Part shown: one piece after another, positions 53,807 through 61,674 of the stretch
Layout: each line of letters starts with the position of its first letter
Numbering within the stretch: the stretch's first letter is position 1
Program-made: the position numbers and the translations under genes
DNA from: Paenibacillus sp. FSL H7-0331
Lineage (GTDB): Bacteria > Bacillota > Bacilli > Paenibacillales > NBRC-103111
Direction: 5' to 3'
NCBI RefSeq assembly: GCF_001956045.1
Contig: NZ_MRTH01000008.1
Location: forward strand, 248,001-312,000
DNA: 64,000 nt
The notes under the pieces: model-generated
What the model saw: only the letters and a program-made list of their open reading frames with translations
Databases searched by the model: none
Told to the model about the DNA's origin: nothing

Positions 53807-55000
53807 CTACGAACTGATTCGCAGTTGTGTCACATTACGGTCAACATAAGACTCATTGAACATTTTTTCATACAGGTGGGAACATTCATTGAAATATAGA
53901 AGCTGCCTGATGTCTTGGGCGGCCAAAGACTCCGCCGATTCCATATGTTCATGTATGGCGGCTCTGGCCATATCACGATGCAGCTCTTCATCAGCAGCTA
54001 TAGCAGCTTCACACATGGCTTGGAAACCGTTCATACCCAGCTTGGACAAGCTTGCAATAGCGTGATGACGTACCCACCACTCGGAATCCAACATGGCGTG
54101 TTTCAACATATCTGTGAAATCGCCAACAGGCTGCTGGCCTGCGACTTTTACTGCTGCAACCCGGATCTCCCAATCCGAATGCTGCATAAAAGCAAGAAGC
54201 TGATCCGGTAGCAGCAAATGAGTGTACTGGAGCAGCAGCTTGGAGGCTTTAACACGTACCTCTTTGTGCTCCGATTGGACAAGGCTGTTCAGATACGGAA
54301 TGGCCTCAGGTACATTACGCCCAGAAAGTCCGACCAAAGCAACGATGATCAGGTCTTCCTCCTGAGTCAGCAGCATTTCCAGAAAGACAGGGATTGGATC
54401 CAAGGTGGATGAACCTATGATATCCATGATCAAATGCTGGCTCTGCGGGTGATGCTTGACTAGTCTCAATATGAGCTTGCGCAATTCACCTGGCTGCTGT
54501 GCGCATTTGGCAGCCGCGCGGCCGATCACAAAAGCAGTGGATTCATCCGTTTCGCGTTCCAGAAGGGAAAGTAATTCGCTTGTACATGTTTTGGCTCGCA
54601 TAACACCAAGATGATATACGGCATCTATGCGTTCCCAGTGTATATGGCTATGCAGACGATTACGATTTAGCTCGACAAGCCCCATTTGCTCGCATAATTC
54701 ACTTAGCTTATCGCGGTGTGAACCCTCAAGCACCTCGATCCATTCCAATAGTTTTTGTTGTATGGCTTTGAGTTCATTGATGGTAAGCTTACCGGGTGGA
54801 GGTAATAATGCCTCCGGGCTGTCCATATTGATGCTGAGATATTGGAAATACTCCTGATGTTGGAGCAAACATGCAGCGGTTTGCTGGTCTAAGGAAAGGC
54901 TCCTTGCACGTAATGTGAACAAGATAACAAGCATTACCATAATGAGTAATCCGAGTATCGATGTTATCACAATCATGGGTTGCAATGAATTCGTGAGCAT
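53807..55000 (-). CDS. HEAT-repeat membrane protein
   Basis: A 397-aa protein with one N-terminal membrane helix (about 9-29), a helical region, and at least six HEAT-like repeats in the second half. Examples are VKASKLLLQYTHLLLPDQLL, WEIRVAAVKVAGQQPVGDF and WWVRHHAIASLSKLGMNGF. HEAT arrays serve as protein-binding scaffolds. The gene ends 13 bases before the GT2 synthase and starts 47 bases after glmS, so it is probably a partner of the synthase. GGAG precedes the ATG by 8 bases. Confidence 0.85.
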   Translation of the reverse strand: MLTNSLQPMIVITSILGLLIMVMLVILFTLRARSLSLDQQTAACLLQHQEYFQYLSINMDSPEALLPPPGKLTINELKAIQQKLLEWIEVLEGSHRDKLSELCEQMGLVELNRNRLHSHIHWERIDAVYHLGVMRAKTCTSELLSLLERETDESTAFVIGRAAAKCAQQPGELRKLILRLVKHHPQSQHLIMDIIGSSTLDPIPVFLEMLLTQEEDLIIVALVGLSGRNVPEAIPYLNSLVQSEHKEVRVKASKLLLQYTHLLLPDQLLAFMQHSDWEIRVAAVKVAGQQPVGDFTDMLKHAMLDSEWWVRHHAIASLSKLGMNGFQAMCEAAIAADEELHRDMARAAIHEHMESAESLAAQDIRQLLYFNECSHLYEKMFNESYVDRNVTQLRISS

Positions 55001-55047
55001 CCAGGCATCTCCTTCCGCTAGTTATTCATTCAGCTTTATCACATCAC

Positions 55048-56877
55048 CTATTCGACGGTAACGCTTTTGGCTAAATTTCTTGGTTTATCGACATCATTGC
55101 CCCGAGCCAAGGCTGCAAAATAAGCAAGCAGCTGTAAAGGAATAATGGCAATAACCGGTGCTAGCAGAGCATCTGTACGAGGCACATAAATGACTTCATC
55201 AACTGCTTGGGCAAGCTCCATATTACCTTCGAAAGCGACCCCGATCACATAAGCGCCGCGTGCCTTGACCTCTCGAATATTACTGATGGTTTTCTCAAGC
55301 ACAACTTCCTGCGTAGCCAGCGCAATGACTGGCGTTCCATCTTCAATTAAGGCCAGTGACCCGTGCTTCAGCTCTCCGGCTGGATAAGCCTCTGAATGAA
55401 TGTAAGATATTTCTTTTAGTTTCAGTGAGGCTTCCATGGCTATCGTATAATCGAGTCCGCGACCGATGAAATAAAGATCATGGTAACCTGCAATGTGTTC
55501 GGCTATCTGTTCAATCTGTGTCATATGCCCAAGCATATTTTGCACCTGATCCGGAAGCTCTTTGATTTGTGTCAGCAGTTGCGCGCGTGCAGCCAGGTCC
55601 ATAGAGCCAATGCTTTGACCTATGTACAATGCCAGTAAATAGAAGGCTATTAGTTGGGAGGTGTAAGCTTTTGTAGAAGCTACTGCGATTTCGGGCCCTG
55701 CCCATGTCATTAACAGATGGTCGGCTTCTCGCGCTACTGAACTGCCAACAACGTTGGTAATCGCCAGTATCCGGGCACCGCTCAGCTTGGCCTCGCGAAT
55801 TGCCGCTAACGTATCGGCGGTTTCTCCGGATTGACTGACAGCGATGACGAGTGTATGTTCCTGAATAATGGGCTGACGGTACCGATATTCAGAAGCTACA
55901 TCGATCTCGACGGGGATTCGTGTCATCCGTTCGATAATGGATTTACCGACACATGCTGCGTGGTAGGCGGTTCCGCAGGCAACAATCTGAATATGTTTAA
56001 TTTCACGAATTTGTTCAGGACTCATCATCATATCGGGCAGTGTTATACTTTGGCTATCCTCATCAATCCGCCCACGAAGTGTGTCCCGATATGCACGAGG
56101 CTGTTCCTCAATTTCTTTTAACATAAAATGATCATAACCATTTTTCTCTGCCATCAAAATGTCCCAGTCGATATAAAGCAGCTGCTTGGCGATAAAGTTC
56201 CCTTCCAATGTCATTAATTCAACGCTTTCCCGTGAAAGCACAGCCATTTCCCCATCACCCAATACATATACATTCCGTGTATGTTCCAAGATAGCCGGTA
56301 TGTCCGAGCCGATAAAATTCTCACCCTCGCCTACACCAATAATCAAAGGACTTGCCAAGCGAACGGCAATCAACTTATCTGGTTCATGCTCAGATAAGAC
56401 GACAATGGCGTAAGCACCTTTAATTCGGGCTACCGCTTGCTGCACGGCTTGGATCAAGTTGTCTTTATAGTAATGGGCAATGAGGTGGCAGATGACTTCT
56501 GTGTCCGTTTCCGATAGGAAGTGGTGACCAAGCTGCTCGAGCTCTTCTTTTAGAACCATATGATTCTCAATAATACCGTTGTGTACAACCGATATTTTCT
56601 TTTCGTTATCTGCATGTGGGTGAGAGTTCGTATCCGAGGGCTTGCCGTGTGTTGCCCAACGTGTGTGGCCTATCCCAGCGTAACCAGTCAATGGGTAGTC
56701 TGCGAGCCGTGATTCCAGCTCGCAAACTTTACCTTTAGCTTTACGAATATGAAGACCCTGAGCAGTTTGTACAGCAACTCCCGCAGAGTCATAACCACGA
56801 TACTCCAATTTTTTCAAACCTTCGAGCAATATAAGTTGTGAGTCCCTGTTTCCTATATATCCGACAATACCACACAT
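55048..56877 (-). CDS. glmS: Glutamine-fructose-6-phosphate aminotransferase (isomerizing)
   Basis: A 609-aa GlmS, full length. Cys2 (MCGIVGYIG) is the glutaminase nucleophile. Two SIS domains follow (CGTAYHAACVGKSI and a second near residue 460), and the C-terminal signature is DKPRNLAKSVTVE. It makes glucosamine 6-phosphate for UDP-GlcNAc. AAGGAGG precedes the ATG. It heads the polysaccharide operon. I looked for the glmS ribozyme in its leader and did not find the conserved core, which suggests this is not the standard housekeeping copy or that it is controlled differently. Confidence 0.96.
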   Translation of the reverse strand: MCGIVGYIGNRDSQLILLEGLKKLEYRGYDSAGVAVQTAQGLHIRKAKGKVCELESRLADYPLTGYAGIGHTRWATHGKPSDTNSHPHADNEKKISVVHNGIIENHMVLKEELEQLGHHFLSETDTEVICHLIAHYYKDNLIQAVQQAVARIKGAYAIVVLSEHEPDKLIAVRLASPLIIGVGEGENFIGSDIPAILEHTRNVYVLGDGEMAVLSRESVELMTLEGNFIAKQLLYIDWDILMAEKNGYDHFMLKEIEEQPRAYRDTLRGRIDEDSQSITLPDMMMSPEQIREIKHIQIVACGTAYHAACVGKSIIERMTRIPVEIDVASEYRYRQPIIQEHTLVIAVSQSGETADTLAAIREAKLSGARILAITNVVGSSVAREADHLLMTWAGPEIAVASTKAYTSQLIAFYLLALYIGQSIGSMDLAARAQLLTQIKELPDQVQNMLGHMTQIEQIAEHIAGYHDLYFIGRGLDYTIAMEASLKLKEISYIHSEAYPAGELKHGSLALIEDGTPVIALATQEVVLEKTISNIREVKARGAYVIGVAFEGNMELAQAVDEVIYVPRTDALLAPVIAIIPLQLLAYFAALARGNDVDKPRNLAKSVTVE

Positions 56878-57020
56878 ATTTATGATTCCTCCTTAGTTCC
56901 TTTTTGACCAGCTTACCTTGTGGTGACAACAAGTACCATTACCCATTATTCTTAATAACGAACATTAAAATGGATTATAACGCAAATTTATCGAAAATAA
57001 AAATGTTTGAACTTGGATTG

Positions 57021-57036
57021 GTTCGGTTTAAAGAAC
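57021..57036. promoter_or_regulatory. Candidate SinR operator (inverted pair)
   Basis: GTTCGGTTTAAAGAAC has the GTTC-N8-GAAC layout of the B. subtilis SinR operator at eps (GTTCTCTAAAGAGAAC). Its right half AAAGAAC is an exact complement of the GTTCTYT box. A further AACGAAC lies at 56957-56963, next to a minus-strand -10 (TATAAT, complement of 56974-56979) for glmS. It sits in the 301-base spacer between glmS and the UbiA gene. Confidence 0.55.
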
Positions 57037-57084
57037 AATATCCTAATTATTTCGCCGATATACTCCACAAAACTCCATAATACC

Positions 57085-57117
57085 GTTCTTTATAACAGAA
57101 TATTTGTTCGTTATAAT
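57085..57117 (+). promoter_or_regulatory. Promoter of the UbiA operon with SinR-like boxes
   Basis: TATAAT at 57112-57117 is a perfect -10. GTTCTTT (57085-57091) covers the -35 region and GTTCGTT (57106-57112) abuts the -10; a third, AACGAAC, is at 57156-57162 just before the ribosome site. SinR bound here would block polymerase. The -35 (TTTATA) is weak. Confidence 0.5.
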
Positions 57118-57178
57118 GAATTTCAGAACGAATGCGATTGTATTCGCTTATCTTGAACGAACAAAGGAGAATTCAGTT

Positions 57179-58093
57179 ATGGCGCCTACCAAAGCAGATA
57201 TTAAGCTTAAGGAAGAGGTGAACAAACCGTTTCTCGGGATGTTCTTTACGTTAATGCGGCCTAAACAGTGGACCAAAAATGTGCTCGTATTTGCGGCTTT
57301 GATCTTTTCGATTAGAATCGCCAATGTGGATATGCTGGGGCAAGCTTTCACTGGATTCATATTGTTCTGCCTCGTTTCCAGCTGCGTGTATATCCTGAAT
57401 GATTATGTAGATCGTGATCGGGATCGCATGCATCCCGAGAAGAAGAACCGACCATTGGCTTCAGGTGCTTTGAATCCGCAGATGGCACTGGCAAATGGAA
57501 TTGTTTTGTTGGCGGCCAGTTTTTTTGCTGCTTTTCGCTTTCATCCACCTTTTGGATTTGTACTGTTGCTGTATTTTGTCCTGAATGTTCTGTACTCGTA
57601 TCGTCTTAAGCATGTGGTTATCCTTGATCTATTGATCGTGGCTTCTGGATTTGTGCTGAGGGCTGTTGGTGGGGGGCTCATCATTGGGGTTCCATTAACA
57701 CCCTGGTTTCTCGTATGCACGCTTTTGCTTGCGCTTTTCTTGGCGATTAGTAAGCGAAGGCATGAATTGGTTTTGTTGAAATCAGATAAAGGCGACCACC
57801 GCCATGTACTGGAGTATTATTCGATGGATTTACTGAATCAGATGAACGCTATTGTTACGACAGCCACAATTATGAGTTATGCACTGTTTACCTTCACTTC
57901 CGGACATACGATCCATCTGATGTGGACGTTGATATTGGTGCTGTATGGTATTTTTCGATATTTGTATCTGATTCATGTGGAAGGCAAGGGTGGGAAGCCG
58001 GATAAGCTCCTTTTGGAAGATAGACATATTTTAGTGACGGTTGTGCTGTATGCGATATCGGTGATGTTCATTCTGCTGGTTTTCGATAAATAA
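57179..58093 (+). CDS. UbiA-family polyprenyl-phosphate phosphoribosyltransferase-like protein
   Basis: A 304-aa integral membrane protein with about nine hydrophobic segments. The UbiA motif is N74-D75-x-x-D78-x3-D82-x2-H85-P86 followed by KKNRP. The second loop carries SKRRHELVLL, a pattern of decaprenyl-phosphate phosphoribosyltransferases (Rv3806c type) rather than of quinone or haem prenyltransferases. It would move 5-phosphoribose from PRPP to a polyprenyl phosphate. ATG 57179 has AAAGGAG (57163-57169) upstream. It heads a four-gene operon. Confidence 0.85.
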   Translation: MAPTKADIKLKEEVNKPFLGMFFTLMRPKQWTKNVLVFAALIFSIRIANVDMLGQAFTGFILFCLVSSCVYILNDYVDRDRDRMHPEKKNRPLASGALNPQMALANGIVLLAASFFAAFRFHPPFGFVLLLYFVLNVLYSYRLKHVVILDLLIVASGFVLRAVGGGLIIGVPLTPWFLVCTLLLALFLAISKRRHELVLLKSDKGDHRHVLEYYSMDLLNQMNAIVTTATIMSYALFTFTSGHTIHLMWTLILVLYGIFRYLYLIHVEGKGGKPDKLLLEDRHILVTVVLYAISVMFILLVFDK

Positions 58094-58113
58094 ACGGCAA
58101 TGGGGGAGCAGAT

Positions 58114-58470
58114 ATGAAGTACATAGAGTTGATAGCCTCCATTGTGCTGGGCGCTGTGGGACAAGTGCTGATGAAGTGGGGGATAGAATCGTTGAAGGCG
58201 GGTGACACGATTACGGTAACAGGATTTGGCTTACTTCGTGCTTGGCCTGTGGCAGCGGGCTTGGCTAGTTATGGTCTCAGCTCGATATGCTGGCTGCTTG
58301 CGTTAAGGAAGTTTCCGTTAAGCACGGCGTACCCGATGGTTAGCTTGGGTTATGTACTCGTGATGCTGATAAGTGTCTGGTTGTTTCATGAAACGATCTC
58401 GATGCAAAAATGGCTTGGAGCAGCCGTTATTTTGGCTGGCGTTGCATTGATAGCCCGTTCAGGAGGGTGA
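58114..58470 (+). CDS. Small EamA/SMR-like four-helix transporter (ArnE-like)
   Basis: A 118-aa membrane protein of four helices, of EamA/SMR type. GQVLMKWGIE in helix 1 and a second half ending WLGAAVILAGVALIA match ArnE-like half-transporters that flip lipid-linked aminoarabinose. GGGGGAG precedes ATG 58114, 20 bases after the UbiA gene. In this operon it may flip the polyprenyl-phosphoryl pentose across the membrane. A drug-efflux role is less likely given its neighbours. Confidence 0.75.
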   Translation: MKYIELIASIVLGAVGQVLMKWGIESLKAGDTITVTGFGLLRAWPVAAGLASYGLSSICWLLALRKFPLSTAYPMVSLGYVLVMLISVWLFHETISMQKWLGAAVILAGVALIARSGG

Positions 58471-58475
58471 TATTG

Positions 58476-58892
58476 ATGAGCTTAGATGCAGGGTACCTGT
58501 ATCCCGTTTTGCCATTTGCTGCCTGGCTGTGCTCAGGTACGCTTAAATATGTGATTAATCGTCTGCGTTATGGTGTTGATGCCAGACAGCATATCGGTAA
58601 TGGAGGATTTCCAAGTACCCATACGTCGGTGATTTCCTCGATCACGCTATTCATCGGCTTTGAGCATGGCTGGGGTACACCGTTATTCGGTTTGGCTGCA
58701 GCTATAACCTATATTGTGATGATTGATGCAGTTGGCATTCGCCGTGCTGTTGGCGAGAGTGCACGCTGGATTAATACCTTAGCGGATGGAAAGGTACATT
58801 TGCGCGAAAAGCAAGGGCATACACGTATGGAAGTAGCGGGAGGTTTGGCGGTCGGACTGCTGCTGGCATGGGCCGCTTCGAGCATGCTGTAA
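58476..58892 (+). CDS. Divergent PAP2-family phosphatase
   Basis: A 138-aa membrane protein of the divergent PAP2 (DUF212) family. The PSTHT motif is at residues 46-50, and VMIDAVGIRRAVGESARW carries the conserved Asp and Arg residues. AGGAGGG (58461-58467) supports ATG 58476, 5 bases after the previous stop; the longer frame overlaps the gene upstream. The mycobacterial neighbour of the phosphoribosyltransferase gene (Rv3807c) is also a PAP2 phosphatase and is thought to dephosphorylate the 5-phosphoribosyl lipid, so the same step is likely here. Confidence 0.82.
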   Translation: MSLDAGYLYPVLPFAAWLCSGTLKYVINRLRYGVDARQHIGNGGFPSTHTSVISSITLFIGFEHGWGTPLFGLAAAITYIVMIDAVGIRRAVGESARWINTLADGKVHLREKQGHTRMEVAGGLAVGLLLAWAASSML

Positions 58893-58916
58893 TTCATGTT
58901 GAAAGGTGGAAAGTAT

Positions 58917-60566
58917 ATGAAAAATCGGTTGATAGCAATAAGTATGGTTAGCGGATTGACTCTATTGACAGTAACCGTGGGTTCCTTGATCGTGCCTTCG
59001 TTATTGTTCATGCTCGGTATTTCTATAACGGCTCTACACATTTGGCCTGTTGTGGCATTGTCTGTCGGTATGGCGTGGATGGCAGCGAAGATGCTTCAGG
59101 TGGAACGACCAGGTCGTCTGTTAGGGGAGGCTTTGGCTGTTTCTATTTTATTATTCGTTGTATGCTTTTGGATTAGCGGCAGCTTTTACGATCTGTCCTA
59201 TGATGGTCAAGCTTATCATCAAGAGTCGGTTATTTATTTGGCGAACGGCTGGAATCCCGTGTATGACGAAGCATTGAATGTATCAACCGGACATTCCTTG
59301 TGGATCAATCATTATGGGCGGGCATCGGAGATCGCTTCGGCAGTCATGTATGCAGCAACCGGCTTGATTGAGCATAGCAAGGTATTCAACCTGCTGATGA
59401 TCGTTGCATCCTTCCTGCTCAGCATGTCAGCACTGCTGGCGTTGAGACCGGATCAAACTAAACGTGCTGTCATCGTTGCCGCATTGCTTGCATTGAATCC
59501 GGTAAGTGTATACCAAGTATTCAGTTATTATGTGGACGGATTGTTAGCTTCAGTTCTATTATGTTTAGTGGCTTTGGCTTGCCTGATCTTTGCCAGACCG
59601 GGATGGCTGCTGCTCAGTGCTTACTCGGCCCTGATGATTTTTGCAATGAATATTAAGTTCACTGGGATCGCCTATGCAGGTGTATTGACGCTCGGGTTGC
59701 TGGTAGCGTTATACATGAGTGAGCAGTTCGGGCGTTTGAAGCAGATGTTTATGATAGCAGCAGTGGGTGGATTGATTGGTATGTTTCTCATTGGGTATAA
59801 CCCCTATGTCACTAATACCCTTGCGAAGGGGAATCCGTTCTATCCGTTGGCGGGTGCAGGGGCTGTCGATGTGATCGAGGACTTCATTCCACGAAACCTG
59901 GAGTCGATGAATCGATTTGAGCAGGCCGTGAATTCTAATTTTTCCGTCATGGCGGGTAATACCTCGGAGAAGACCCCTACTCAGATCAAACTGCCATTTA
60001 CGTTCACAGAGCGCGAGTTGATTGCCTTGAGTGCACCGGACGCGGCGGTTTCTGGCTTTGGTCCGTTATTCAGTGGTGTGCTGCTGCTCTCTCTCATTCT
60101 GCTGGCACTTGGCTTTCACTATCGTAAAGGGGCGGCTATGGCTGCTATTGGGTTGATCGTGATACTAGCCATCTCGGCCTTTGTTAATCCGGTTGCCTGG
60201 TGGGCTCGCTACGTACCGCAGTTTTGGATCATTCCGCTCATTTGTGTGTGGCTTGGCTTCAGTATTAAAGGAAATCGAGTTGTAACGGGGGCAAGCTGGC
60301 TCTTAATAGCGGTTATTTCGATCAATACGGTAATCGTAGGCAGTACCTATACGTATTATCAATATACGTGGAACCAGACGCTGCGCGAGCAGCTCTCAGA
60401 AATACAATCGGCCCAGCTGCCCGTTAAGGCAGATTTTACGTACAGCTGGTCCAATCGGGAAAGGCTCACCAAGCTCGGTATCGCGTTCGTAGAGGAACGC
60501 CCTCTGAAATGCGAGGACAAGCTGACTTTGACTCACTCAGGAACATCGATTTGCATGCATCCGTAA
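58917..60566 (+). CDS. GT-C-type membrane glycosyltransferase-like protein
   Basis: A 549-aa protein with about eleven hydrophobic segments and a soluble loop after the first helices, containing SYDGQAYHQESVIYLANGWN. This arrangement, with acidic residues in the first extracellular loop, is typical of GT-C enzymes that use polyprenyl-phosphate sugars. AAAGGTGGA precedes ATG 58917 by 6 bases; ATG 58896 lacks a site. As the last gene of the operon it would pass the lipid-linked sugar to a surface glycan. No sequence family beyond this could be named. Confidence 0.75.
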   Translation: MKNRLIAISMVSGLTLLTVTVGSLIVPSLLFMLGISITALHIWPVVALSVGMAWMAAKMLQVERPGRLLGEALAVSILLFVVCFWISGSFYDLSYDGQAYHQESVIYLANGWNPVYDEALNVSTGHSLWINHYGRASEIASAVMYAATGLIEHSKVFNLLMIVASFLLSMSALLALRPDQTKRAVIVAALLALNPVSVYQVFSYYVDGLLASVLLCLVALACLIFARPGWLLLSAYSALMIFAMNIKFTGIAYAGVLTLGLLVALYMSEQFGRLKQMFMIAAVGGLIGMFLIGYNPYVTNTLAKGNPFYPLAGAGAVDVIEDFIPRNLESMNRFEQAVNSNFSVMAGNTSEKTPTQIKLPFTFTERELIALSAPDAAVSGFGPLFSGVLLLSLILLALGFHYRKGAAMAAIGLIVILAISAFVNPVAWWARYVPQFWIIPLICVWLGFSIKGNRVVTGASWLLIAVISINTVIVGSTYTYYQYTWNQTLREQLSEIQSAQLPVKADFTYSWSNRERLTKLGIAFVEERPLKCEDKLTLTHSGTSICMHP

Positions 60567-60599
60567 TTCAAAAATAACGGTACATTATGGATCAAACGA

Positions 60600-61514
60600 C
60601 TAAGGCTTCAGGTTTTTCCAGCCCGTGTAATCATGTACGGCTATACCGGCGTAAGATGCATGGCCCTTCAATGAATCATCAATTAAGGTTAATTGTTGAT
60701 TCAGTACTGCCCGACCCTCTTCGTAAAAGGAAACAAAAGCAGCCTCGGAAGAGGGATTGGTTTCGACACCGACAAAAACCTTTTTACCAAGCTGGTCAGC
60801 TAAAGCCAGATCGTCAGCAGTAATCTCTATAAGAGCTTCAGCCTGGTCCCGGTAGGACATCAGCGTGACTTCATCGAGCATACCGATGAATTTCGCATTC
60901 AACCTGATACTGCTCTCATCAGGAATCGATATTTCATGAAGCCAAAAGGGCAGGGAGGCACTGACGGTTAAAGTGGAATCGTGTTTGACTTCGTTCGTAA
61001 ATAAAGTCATCGCTGTGATCCAACTGCTTACCGTCACATCCCGCTCATTATGCCATTCCGGAAGCACGTAAGGTTCAATGTCGACCTGAATCCCGCTAAA
61101 TCGTTCATTCTCTAGAACGCTGGCATTATAGTCTTTCACCCATTTAACCATGCTGACGATATACTGCTGCTGATCGGAGCGAATCCAGTTCGGGGCACCG
61201 TCCAAGGCGTGAATTTGAATACCTGCTTGTACAGCTTCCTGGATAAAGGCGCGATAGGTGTTCTTGGCGACATCCGGATTCACTTGTACATAAATGCGGC
61301 CAATCGACTGCTCCTTTGCAAACTGGAGAACAGCCTGCCGATTCTCCAAGGTACTGATCAATGAGGTATCCCACAGCCAGGTTGCTTTCATGGGATTGGG
61401 ACGCGGCGATGCAGCATCACAAGCTGTAGAGACCACGCTCAAGAGCAATACCGTAACGATTATATAATTGATTACAATACGGGAACTGCTTCGGTTGATG
61501 AATATCAAACTCAT
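60600..61514 (-). CDS. Putative GH18-like lipoprotein
   Basis: A protein of about 304 aa with a signal peptide and lipobox VSTAC. It has a TIM-barrel pattern with a DxE motif on strand 4 (FSGIQVDIEPYVLPEW), as in chitinase-like GH18 proteins, and a later strand DEVTLMSYRDQ. The start is not certain: ATG 61514 lies only two bases after GAAGGAG, and TTG 61508 has better spacing. It converges with the GT-C gene, 33 bases between the stops, and may act on the nearby GlcNAc-type polymer. Confidence 0.65.
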   Translation of the reverse strand: MSLIFINRSSSRIVINYIIVTVLLLSVVSTACDAASPRPNPMKATWLWDTSLISTLENRQAVLQFAKEQSIGRIYVQVNPDVAKNTYRAFIQEAVQAGIQIHALDGAPNWIRSDQQQYIVSMVKWVKDYNASVLENERFSGIQVDIEPYVLPEWHNERDVTVSSWITAMTLFTNEVKHDSTLTVSASLPFWLHEISIPDESSIRLNAKFIGMLDEVTLMSYRDQAEALIEITADDLALADQLGKKVFVGVETNPSSEAAFVSFYEEGRAVLNQQLTLIDDSLKGHASYAGIAVHDYTGWKNLKP

Positions 61515-61674
61515 TCTCCTTCGATTCATAGTTGTCCACATCAATCTGTCAGTCGTATCGAAGCTAATAGATGACATCTATTTCCTATTTCTTACAATAC
61601 CCTCTTATTATAGTTGACTCTCGGATTGGCTTAAATAGTTCTTGTTGCGCAACTTTCGACAAAATTTGCATGAA

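Noticed and set aside
56878..57000. glmS ribozyme
   Set aside because: I searched the leader on the minus strand for the conserved core and found none.
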